This document shows positions 50,056-57,719 of a DNA stretch of 64,000 nucleotides, piece by piece. The stretch's first letter is position 1, and every line of letters begins with the position of its first letter. A program made the translations under genes and the position numbers. Source of the stretch: an uncultured Oscillospiraceae bacterium (GTDB lineage: Bacteria > Bacillota > Clostridia > Oscillospirales > Acutalibacteraceae); assembly GCA_910587835.1 (NCBI GenBank), contig CAJUNQ010000016.1, positions 1 through 64,000 on the forward strand, given 5' to 3'. The notes under the pieces were generated by a model, which was not told where the DNA came from, ran no database searches, and saw nothing but the letters and a program-made list of their open reading frames with translations.

Positions 50056-50667
50056 TCACAGCCCCAGCGCTTTCCGCGCCAGAGCGTCCGCCCGGTCGTT
50101 GTTTGCATCGCCAGAGTGCCCCTTCACCTTCACAAACCGCAGCTTCATGGTTTTCGCCGCCTCCTGACACCGGGCGGCATAGCGCTGGGTGCCGGGCTTG
50201 TTGGCCTTCCAGCTGCCGTCGGCCCAGCGGCCCAGGCCCTCATAGTCGTGGTGAAGCTCCACCGCCGGAATCCCCTTTTCCAGGCAGTACTCCAACACCG
50301 TCAGCACCCCCATAATCTCCCCCGCCACATTGTGCATGGCAGCCATCTCCGGGTCGGCGAACCGCTGGGAAAACTCCCTCTCCTCCCCCTGCCAGAACAG
50401 CACCGCCCCGCAGGAAAAGTCCCCGGTCCCCTTGTCAAAGCTGCCGTCCACATAGGCCACCGCCCCGTCCCAGGGCTCCTCCGGGTCCGGCTCCCGCCCC
50501 TGTTCCCAGCCCTGTACAAAGGCCTCCGCCTCCTCTTGGGTGAAAAAGCTCTTATAAACCGCCCGGGGCGCCCCCTGCACCTGCTTTTTGCATGCCTCCC
50601 AGCTGTCATATATTCCCGGGCCGTCCCGGCCCACCCGCACCGCGTAATACTTTTTTGCCTTAGCCAT
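50056..50667 (-). CDS. rnhA: Ribonuclease HI with N-terminal hybrid-binding domain
   Basis: A 203-residue RNase H1 that cuts RNA in RNA-DNA hybrids. Residues 6-50 form the small hybrid-binding (viroplasmin-like) domain (KKYYAVRVGRDGPGIYDSW). The catalytic domain carries D74, E117, D141 and D191, plus H184. The chosen ATG has GGGAGG upstream; the longer frame reaching 50724 lacks one. A stand-alone gene. Confidence 0.95.
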   Translation of the reverse strand: MAKAKKYYAVRVGRDGPGIYDSWEACKKQVQGAPRAVYKSFFTQEEAEAFVQGWEQGREPDPEEPWDGAVAYVDGSFDKGTGDFSCGAVLFWQGEEREFSQRFADPEMAAMHNVAGEIMGVLTVLEYCLEKGIPAVELHHDYEGLGRWADGSWKANKPGTQRYAARCQEAAKTMKLRFVKVKGHSGDANNDRADALARKALGL

Positions 50668-50834
50668 AGCTGCCTCCCTGTTTTTTGCTTCTACCAGTAT
50701 AACCCATAAAAACCGGAAAATCAACCGTGACCTTTTCCACCCGAATCGCGTCTTATACTATACAGAGCGTGCCGGCGGACTGCCACCCCCGCCGCCCGTT
50801 AACAATTTTTTCAAAATAGGAGGCGAAAAACCGG

Positions 50835-50863
50835 TTGATATATGCGGCCAAATGATGTATAAT
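50835..50863 (+). promoter_or_regulatory. Sigma-A promoter of the two-adaptor ABC operon
   Basis: TTGATA, a 17-base spacer and TATAAT, about 60 bases before the first start codon. Confidence 0.7.
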
Positions 50864-50923
50864 AGCACAAGGTATTGTAACTTTTTCCCCTTACTCTGAA
50901 AAAATCAAGGAGCGCATTGGCTT

Positions 50924-52468
50924 ATGGAACATACATCGATGAACAAACACGCCCAGCCCAAAGGTAAAAAACCGGTCCTGCTGATTGTGGCGGTTATTTT
51001 GGCCCTGGTGCTGATTGCCGGCGCCTGCGTATGGTTTTTCTGGCTCAGGGGCTATCTTGCCGCCAGCAAGGCGGCGCCGGTTTATGTGACCTCCGTGGCC
51101 TCCATTGTGGGCGCGGGCAGCGACACCGACCCCCGGTATTCCGGCCTGGTAGAGCCCCAGGAGATCACCAAAATCAACAAGGACGACACCCGCACTGTGG
51201 CCGATGTGATGGTAAAGGAGGGGGACGAGGTCCAGGTGGGCACCCCCCTGTTCCGTTATGACACAGAGGAGATTCAGCTGTCCATCCGCCAGGCGGAGCT
51301 GGAGCTGGAGGGCATCGCCAACCAGATCGCCACCCTAAAGGACCAGAAGTCTACTCTGGAAGCGGAGAAGAAAAAGGCCGCCAAGGACGAGCAGTATTCC
51401 TACACCGTGTCCATTCAGTCCACCGAGTACAGCATCAAAGAGCAGGAATATCAACGCTCCGTAAAGCAGAGCGAGATTGAAAAGCTCAAGTCCTCTCAAG
51501 AGAATAACGAGGTGCTCTCTGAGGTAGAGGGCACCGTGCAGGAGATCAACCTGACCCCCAAAACCGACAGCAACGGCCAGCAGCTGCCCTTTATGAGCAT
51601 CCTCTCCTCCGGCGAGTTCCGCATTAAGGGCACTGTGACAGAGCAGAACATAAACTCGATTTTCGAGGGCCAGGCCGTCACCATCCGCTCCCGGGTAGAC
51701 GCGGACGCGGTCTGGGAGGGCACGGTGGAGACCGTCAACTATGAGCCGGTGCAGGGCGGCAATAACAATATGTATGGCGGCGACATGGGCGAGCAGAGCT
51801 CCAAATACAATTTCTATGTGGTGCTCAGCAATCTGGACGGGCTGATTCTGGGCCAGCATGTGTACATCGAGCCCCAAAAAGCCCAGACCACCCAGCGGGA
51901 GGGCCTGTGGCTGCCCGCCATGTACCTTGCTTCCAGCCTGCAAAACAACAAAGACGCCACAGCCAGCGCCGTAGAGTCCCTGAGCTCAGAGGACAGCCCC
52001 GTCTCCTCCTCCCCTGAGGAAGAGTTGAACGAGGTGGGCGAGGCCGACAATGTCAGCGGCACGGTAGACTATGTGTGGGTGCGGGACGAAAACGACAAGC
52101 TGGAAAAACGTCAGGTGCTGCTGGGAGAATACGACCCGGGCGAGGACCTGTATGAGGTCATCAGCGGCCTGGAGCTGGGGGACTATATCGCCCTGCCCAA
52201 GGAGGACCTGGTGCCCGGCGGCCCCACCACCACCGACGCCTCCGCCCAGACCGACTCGGACATCGTGGACGGAGAAACCGACCCGGGCTTTGCCGGCGGC
52301 ACTGAGGGCGGCCTGTTCATCCCCGAAGGCGGTGAGGACAGCGTTGTGGAGCCCGCCGGCGGGGAAGACGGCGCCGCAGACGACAGCGCCGCTCTGCCGG
52401 AGGACGGCATTCCCACCAACTATGAGGACGGGCTGGAACCGGCCAGCGGCGCGGAGGGTACGGAATGA
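50924..52468 (+). CDS. HlyD-family efflux adaptor (first of two in operon)
   Basis: A 514-residue membrane fusion protein. An N-terminal membrane helix (VLLIVAVILALVLIAGACVW) precedes the lipoyl half-motif (VADVMVKEGDEVQVGTPLFRYD). An intact helical hairpin follows (~125-195, QAELELEGIANQIATL to QSEIEKLKSS). The second half-motif (VLSEVEGTVQEINLTP) and beta-barrel domains come next. A long acidic, Gly/Glu-rich C-terminal tail (~430-514) is unusual. It probably joins the MacB-type permease two genes downstream. Overlaps the ATPase gene (ATGA). Confidence 0.88.
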   Translation: MEHTSMNKHAQPKGKKPVLLIVAVILALVLIAGACVWFFWLRGYLAASKAAPVYVTSVASIVGAGSDTDPRYSGLVEPQEITKINKDDTRTVADVMVKEGDEVQVGTPLFRYDTEEIQLSIRQAELELEGIANQIATLKDQKSTLEAEKKKAAKDEQYSYTVSIQSTEYSIKEQEYQRSVKQSEIEKLKSSQENNEVLSEVEGTVQEINLTPKTDSNGQQLPFMSILSSGEFRIKGTVTEQNINSIFEGQAVTIRSRVDADAVWEGTVETVNYEPVQGGNNNMYGGDMGEQSSKYNFYVVLSNLDGLILGQHVYIEPQKAQTTQREGLWLPAMYLASSLQNNKDATASAVESLSSEDSPVSSSPEEELNEVGEADNVSGTVDYVWVRDENDKLEKRQVLLGEYDPGEDLYEVISGLELGDYIALPKEDLVPGGPTTTDASAQTDSDIVDGETDPGFAGGTEGGLFIPEGGEDSVVEPAGGEDGAADDSAALPEDGIPTNYEDGLEPASGAEGTE

Positions 52469-53451
52469 TGATGCTTGAGCTGCGGAATATATATAAGACC
52501 TATTTGCAGGGCAAGCTGGAGGTGCCCGTGCTGGGCGGCATCTCCCTCTCTGTGGAGGAAGGGGAGTATGTGGCCATCATGGGGCCCTCCGGCTCCGGCA
52601 AAACCACCCTGATGAACATTATCGGCTGTCTGGACAGCCCTACCTCCGGGGAGTATCTGCTGGGAGACGAGGACATCTCCCAGCTGGGAGAAAAACGCAT
52701 GTCCGAGGTGCGGCTGCACAGCATCGGCTTTGTGTTTCAAAGCTTCTACCTGCTCAGCCGCCAGTCCGCCCTGGACAATGTAGCCCTGCCCCTGCTCTAC
52801 GCCGGCGTGCGCCGGAAGGAACGCCAGGAGATTGCCCGGCGGGCCTTGGAGCGGGTGGGCCTGGGCGACCGCACAGACTTCAAGCCCACCCAGCTCTCCG
52901 GCGGACAGTGCCAGCGGGTGGCCATTGCCAGGGCTATTGTGAATAACCCCAAAATCATTCTGGCCGACGAGCCCACCGGCGCGCTGGACACCAAGTCCGG
53001 CGACCAGATTATGGAAATCTTTCAAAGCCTCAACGATGAGGGCGTCACCATTGTCATGATTACCCACGAGCCGGAGATTGCCGCCCACGCCAAGCGCACC
53101 CTGCACATCCGGGACGGCCTGCTGCTGGGCGGAGCGGGCCAGCCCCTGCCGGAGCACAGCCCCGCCCCAGCCCGGCCGGCTGCCGCCCCGCCCTCTGCCC
53201 CACCGGCGGCAGGGCAGTCATACTCCGCTGTTCTGGCCCAGCCGGAGCCCCCCCATGCCCCGGCCAAGGCAAAGGCTGTGCGCCATTCCCGGCCGGCCGG
53301 GCCGGCTGGCCCTGCCCCCGCCGGCCCCAGTCAGCCAGCCGGCCCGGAGGAGCCCATCAGCGGCCAATCCATCATCGCCGCCCTGGAACGCCAGCTGGAC
53401 CAGCTGAAGCAGGAGGACACAGCGGAAGGGGAGGGATCAGCTCATGAATAA
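52465..53451 (+). CDS. MacB/LolD-type ABC transporter ATP-binding protein with extended tail
   Basis: A 328-residue ATPase. Walker A GPSGSGKT is at 40-47, the signature LSGGQ at 144-148 and Walker B IILADEPTGALD at 164-175, with His201. The first ~225 residues match MacB/YknY ATPases. About 100 extra C-terminal residues form a Pro/Ala-rich linker ending in a short amphipathic helix (QSIIAALERQLDQLKQED), which could contact partners. It sits between the two adaptor genes with overlaps on both sides. Confidence 0.93.
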   Translation: MMMLELRNIYKTYLQGKLEVPVLGGISLSVEEGEYVAIMGPSGSGKTTLMNIIGCLDSPTSGEYLLGDEDISQLGEKRMSEVRLHSIGFVFQSFYLLSRQSALDNVALPLLYAGVRRKERQEIARRALERVGLGDRTDFKPTQLSGGQCQRVAIARAIVNNPKIILADEPTGALDTKSGDQIMEIFQSLNDEGVTIVMITHEPEIAAHAKRTLHIRDGLLLGGAGQPLPEHSPAPARPAAAPPSAPPAAGQSYSAVLAQPEPPHAPAKAKAVRHSRPAGPAGPAPAGPSQPAGPEEPISGQSIIAALERQLDQLKQEDTAEGEGSAHE

Positions 53452-55609
53452 AAAAACATCCTGGCGCAAGCGGCTGGTCATTATCATTGTGGTACTGGCG
53501 TTGCTGGCAGGAACCGGCACAGGCGCAGGCCTCTATCTGCGCTACCGGGGCGACCAGAAAACCGTTGAAGTGCTGCCCATGACCAATGTCTCTACCACCT
53601 ATTGGGGCGACCAGACCACCTGCTCCGGCAATATTGTCTCCGACTTTGTACAGGAGCTGTACCCGGACACCAGCAAAACCATCAGCGAAATTTTTGTGCA
53701 GGAGGGGCAGGAGGTCAAGGTGGGCGACCCCCTTCTGCAATATGACCGCACCAGCCTGGAGCTGGATGTGGAGGCAAAGGAGATTGCCGTAAAGCAGGCG
53801 GAGGTAAAGCTGGACGAGGCCAACCGCCAGCTGAAAAAGTATCAGAACACCAAGCCCTCCTCCAACAATGTGGTGGTGCCCACCCGTAAGCCCACCCCCA
53901 CCCCCAAGCCTACCCCAAAGCCCACGCCCACTCCCACCCCTACCCCGGAGCCTACCCCCGATGTCCCGGTCTACAAGCTGCTGACTGTGGACTCCCTGCC
54001 CTATAAAGGGTCCGGCACTACCAAAGACCCCTATGTGTTTTTGTGTGAGAACGGCTTTTCCATGACCCCCGGCTTCCTGCGGCTGCTGTGGGGGCTGGAT
54101 GGGGCTACGCCTACGCCCGCGCCCACCCCTGCGCCAGAGCCCTCCTGGGAGCCAGACCCCACCCCCACCCCCACCGCTCCCCCCCAGCCCACAGAGGCCC
54201 CCACCCCGGAGCCGGAGCCTACCGACACGCCTGTCCCACCCGAGCCTGACCCCACAGACAGCCCCGCCTCCGACCCCGACCCCACCGCAGACCCGGGGCC
54301 GGAGGTCAGCGGCGTCAGCTCCCGCCGGTCCTACAGCTGGGAGCGTTACGCCCCCCCGCCGGAGGATGGCTACAGCCTTCCGCTGGCCTCTCCCTTTGCG
54401 GCGGTGTTTGAGGTGCGGGAGCACAACCACACCCAGGGCAAGCTGCTGTACTCCCTGACCCTGGACGGCACCCAGCTCTCCGTCAAGTTCGACCTGAGCG
54501 CGCTGCTACAGGGGGCGGTGGCTGTGGGCGACATCGCCGTTGGAAGCCGGCCTGTCAAGCCCCTGGTGCGGGCCGCGGCTACCCCCACCCCCAACCCTGA
54601 CAACTACAACCATATGGGCTATACCTCCGCTGACCTTAAAAAGCTGATTAAGGAAAAGAAGCAGGAGATCACCGGCCTAAACCTGGACCTGAAGCAGGCC
54701 AAGCTGAACCTGGAAAAGTCCAAGCGTGCCCTGGCCAATTCCACGGTTACCAGCACTGTCGATGGCCAGGTGCGCAGCCTCATCGACCTGGAGGCCGCTA
54801 TGGCGGAAAGCAAGCCCTTTATGGTGGTCACCGGGGCTCAGCAATACTATGTGTCCGGCTCTCTCAGCGAGAACCTGCTGGGCAGCGTGGCCATTGGCGA
54901 CCAGGTCTCCATCACCTGCTACGGCATGAACGGCATGTCCAGCTACACCGCTCAGATCGTGTCTATCTCCGACTACCCCATGGAGGGAGGCGGCTTCTAC
55001 GGCTCCGGAAATCCCAACAGCTCCAACTACGAATTCTCCTCAGTGATTCTGGACCCGGACGACAGCATTCAGACCGGCAGCTATGTGGAGATCAACATGA
55101 ACGTCACCGGCGGCGAAGAGGCCCCGGGCGACGCCCTGTATCTGTACTCTCCCTATCTGCGGGAGGACGACGCCGGGTATTATGTTCTCAAGGCCGGAAC
55201 AGACAACCGGCTGGTCAAGCAGTATATTCAGGTGGGCAAATCCATCTGGGGCGGCGATTATTATGAGATCAAGTCCGGCCTGACCCTCGAGGATTTTGTC
55301 GCTTTCCCCTACGGCTCTGACGCAAAGGAGGGGGTAAGGGTCCTGGTGGAGAACACCGAGGAGCCTCCCTTCCCCGAGGAGGACGGCAGCGCCCCGGAGA
55401 ACAGTGAAAGCAGCGGCCTGACAGACAGCAGCATTCCCGAGGGCGGCGAGGACAGCGGCCTGGAGGACGGGGATACGCCGGAGGGCGATGAGGACGGCAG
55501 CCTGGAAGACGGGGGCGAAGCCCTGCCGGACGGCGCTGTCATCACTGGCCGTGATGAAAACGGCACCTATTTTGAAACAGAAAACGGAGGTGGCGTGATC
55601 CTTGATTGA
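53444..55609 (+). CDS. HlyD-like adaptor with hairpin interrupted by proline-rich and globular insertions
   Basis: A 721-residue protein with an N-terminal membrane helix (11-30). The first lipoyl half is ISEIFVQEGQEVKVGDPLLQYD, followed by helix one (~104-136). The hairpin is then broken by about 257 residues: a Thr-Pro run (145-172), a small domain (~174-218), a second Pro/Asp-rich run (221-290), another domain (~296-375) and a third short run. Helix two (395-431) and the lipoyl half STVDGQVRSLI follow. An acidic tail ends the protein. An adaptor role is inferred. The insertion may be a wall-spanning or binding extension. Confidence 0.75.
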   Translation: MNKKTSWRKRLVIIIVVLALLAGTGTGAGLYLRYRGDQKTVEVLPMTNVSTTYWGDQTTCSGNIVSDFVQELYPDTSKTISEIFVQEGQEVKVGDPLLQYDRTSLELDVEAKEIAVKQAEVKLDEANRQLKKYQNTKPSSNNVVVPTRKPTPTPKPTPKPTPTPTPTPEPTPDVPVYKLLTVDSLPYKGSGTTKDPYVFLCENGFSMTPGFLRLLWGLDGATPTPAPTPAPEPSWEPDPTPTPTAPPQPTEAPTPEPEPTDTPVPPEPDPTDSPASDPDPTADPGPEVSGVSSRRSYSWERYAPPPEDGYSLPLASPFAAVFEVREHNHTQGKLLYSLTLDGTQLSVKFDLSALLQGAVAVGDIAVGSRPVKPLVRAAATPTPNPDNYNHMGYTSADLKKLIKEKKQEITGLNLDLKQAKLNLEKSKRALANSTVTSTVDGQVRSLIDLEAAMAESKPFMVVTGAQQYYVSGSLSENLLGSVAIGDQVSITCYGMNGMSSYTAQIVSISDYPMEGGGFYGSGNPNSSNYEFSSVILDPDDSIQTGSYVEINMNVTGGEEAPGDALYLYSPYLREDDAGYYVLKAGTDNRLVKQYIQVGKSIWGGDYYEIKSGLTLEDFVAFPYGSDAKEGVRVLVENTEEPPFPEEDGSAPENSESSGLTDSSIPEGGEDSGLEDGDTPEGDEDGSLEDGGEALPDGAVITGRDENGTYFETENGGGVILD

Positions 55610-56858
55610 GAATATCCGCTTGTCCTTTCAGGGCATCTGGGCGCATAAAATGCGGTCCTTTCTGACCATGCTGGGCATCATCATCGGCATTGCCTCCATT
55701 ATTTCCATTGTGTCCACCATCAAGGGCACAAACGAGCAGATCAAGCAAAACCTCATTGGCGCGGGCAACAATGTCACCCGCATTCAGCTCTACCGCACCG
55801 ACTACAACTACGTCTACGGCATGGACGAGGGCATCCCGGCGGGCATTCCCCAGGTCAGTCAGGCTACCTATGAGGAGATTCTTGCCCTGCCCAATGTAGA
55901 CGCCGCCGCAGTGTACACCCGCCGGAGCTACACCAATTACTCCTTCTACTATGGCAACACCGAGCTCTCCGGCTGTCCTGTATACGGGGTGGACAACAGC
56001 TATTTTTCCACCTGCGGCTACTCTGTCAAAGAGGGCCGGATGTTTGTGCCCAATGACTTCACCGAGCTGCGCCATGTGGCGGTCATAGACTCCAACACCG
56101 CCAAAACCCTGTTTCAGGGCGACGCGCCCATTGGAAAGACCATTGAGTATAACGGCGTGGCCCTGGTGGTGGTGGGCGTGGTAGAGATGGACATCAAATT
56201 TGAGCCTGTCATCAACTCCATTGAGGAGTATTATACCTATATGGGCAGCAAAAAAAGCGGGGCCATCTTTCTGCCCAACGTCATCTGGCCCTCCATGTTT
56301 GCCTACGACGAGCCCGAGGAGGTGGCGGTGCGGGTCAGCTACACCGAGGCCATGTCCAAGGTGGGCAAGGATGTGGCGGACCTTTTAAACACCTACAACA
56401 CCAACACCAACATTGTCTATCAGGCGGAGGACACCCTGAAGCAGGCAAAGGAGCTGCAGGACCTGAGCAACGCCACCAACCAGCAGCTGGTGTGGATTGC
56501 CAGCATCTCCCTGCTGGTGGGCGGCATCGGCGTGATGAACATCATGCTGGTCTCGGTGACAGAGCGCACCCGGGAAATCGGCCTGAAAAAGGCCATTGGG
56601 GCCAAAAAAAGCCGCATTCTCTGGCAGTTTTTGACTGAGGCTGCCCTGCTCACCAGCCTGGGCGGTCTGTTGGGGGTGGGCGTGGGCATTGGCCTGGCAG
56701 AGCTCATCTCCCACATTGCAGAGACGCCGGTGGCCATCAGTGTGCCAGCCATCCTGTTCGGCGTGCTGTTCTCTATGGTGATCGGCATCATCTTCGGGCT
56801 CATGCCCTCGGTGAAAGCCGCCAACCTGAACCCCATCGACGCACTGCGCCACGAATAA
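55602..56858 (+). CDS. MacB-type ABC transporter permease (FtsX family)
   Basis: A 418-residue permease with the MacB topology. The first helix (FLTMLGIIIGIASIISIVSTI) is followed by a large extracytoplasmic core (~50-285, KTIEYNGVALVVVGVVEMD). Three C-terminal helices carry the FtsX motif (ISLLVGGIGVMNIMLVSVTERTREIGLKKAIGAKK), and the gene ends NPIDALRHE. Such pumps use ATP to drive substrate export or peptide sensing by mechanotransmission. It begins at TTG 55602, overlapping the previous stop, with GGAGG eleven bases upstream. Confidence 0.93.
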   Translation: MIENIRLSFQGIWAHKMRSFLTMLGIIIGIASIISIVSTIKGTNEQIKQNLIGAGNNVTRIQLYRTDYNYVYGMDEGIPAGIPQVSQATYEEILALPNVDAAAVYTRRSYTNYSFYYGNTELSGCPVYGVDNSYFSTCGYSVKEGRMFVPNDFTELRHVAVIDSNTAKTLFQGDAPIGKTIEYNGVALVVVGVVEMDIKFEPVINSIEEYYTYMGSKKSGAIFLPNVIWPSMFAYDEPEEVAVRVSYTEAMSKVGKDVADLLNTYNTNTNIVYQAEDTLKQAKELQDLSNATNQQLVWIASISLLVGGIGVMNIMLVSVTERTREIGLKKAIGAKKSRILWQFLTEAALLTSLGGLLGVGVGIGLAELISHIAETPVAISVPAILFGVLFSMVIGIIFGLMPSVKAANLNPIDALRHE

Positions 56859-56871
56859 TTCTTTCGCAAGC

Positions 56872-56906
56872 AAAGAGCCGGCCAACATGGGCGGCTCTTT
56901 TATTTT
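56872..56906 (+). terminator. Terminator of the ABC export operon
   Basis: Stem AAAGAGCCG/CGGCTCTTT with an 11-base loop followed by TATTTTG, just after the permease stop. Confidence 0.85.
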
Positions 56907-57382
56907 GTGTAAGCCCACAGTCCTCAAGGCCGCGCCCCTCCCGCTTATGTAATTACGCGCAAAAACAGCTCCTCCTCACCGTGTCAACGCCAAAAATACA
57001 GCGAAACCGGCCCTCCCCCTCTGCATCCCCATTTTTCCGCCGACATAGCCAGACCGTAGTTCCCGCAGACATCCACGCTTCCAACCCTACCGGCTTCCCG
57101 CAAAAGCTTTTAACCCCTCGCTTCAAGTCGCAAAAAAACATATCCCTCTCAGAAAGAAACAGAAAACCCGGCAAGGTCCCGCAACAAAGTCAGCGGCAAA
57201 ACCTGACAAGTCCTAAAACAAAATCAACTGACCAGATTTCCCCCATAGTATAAAACAAACCGCCTCCTTCGCAGCGCAATGGGACAGCCTGCCACGCTCC
57301 ATCCTTTCTCTCCTCTTACATCCCCCTGATTTTCACGGGAATCACCGCTTGGACATATAGTAGAAATGGGGGAATCCCCCCG
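56907..57382. other. Long intergenic region before feoA, no gene seen
   Basis: About 480 bases without a supported gene. Open frames here lack ribosome sites and domain similarity. A weak -10-like TATAGT (near 57354) could serve feoA, but no good -35 partners it. Confidence 0.5.
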
Positions 57383-57398
57383 GTTTCGATATTGAAAC
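57383..57398. promoter_or_regulatory. Palindrome upstream of feoA
   Basis: GTTTC-GATATT-GAAAC, flanked by CCCG and GGG, ends about ten bases before the feoA start. It could be an operator or fold in the leader; it is not a clear Fur or DtxR consensus site. Confidence 0.35.
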
Positions 57399-57407
57399 GG
57401 GAGATGA

Positions 57408-57719
57408 ATGCGTATGGAGATCAATCATGAGCCCGGCCTGGCTGGGCTTTCGGCCCTGGCGCGGGGCGAACGGGCCATTGTGCAGGCCCTGACTGTGCAG
57501 GGGCCCATGCGCCGCCGCCTGCAGGACCTGGGCCTGGTGGCGGGCACACAGGTGGAATGTCTGGGGGCAGGCCCCCTGGGCAGCCCCTGCGCCTATCTGG
57601 TGCGGGGGGCGGTGATTGCTCTGCGCCGCCAGGACGCGGATGGGGTTCTCACCAGCCCCGGGGAGCAGCCCGCCCCGGCAGGGCTGCTTGGGGAGGCGCT
57701 GGATCATGGGGCTGTCTAG
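57408..57719 (+). CDS. feoA: Ferrous iron transport protein FeoA
   Basis: A 103-residue SH3-like cytoplasmic partner of FeoB. Conserved features include MRRRLQDLGLVAGTQVECLGAGPLGSPCAYLVRGAVIALRR (read here in parts). It overlaps the feoB start, so the two are coupled. The start may be ATG 57408 or ATG 57414. Confidence 0.93.
   Translation: MRMEINHEPGLAGLSALARGERAIVQALTVQGPMRRRLQDLGLVAGTQVECLGAGPLGSPCAYLVRGAVIALRRQDADGVLTSPGEQPAPAGLLGEALDHGAV

Noticed and set aside
57383..57398. Fur box upstream of feoA
   Set aside because: GTTTC-N6-GAAAC does not fit the 19-bp Fur consensus; kept only as a low-confidence palindrome.
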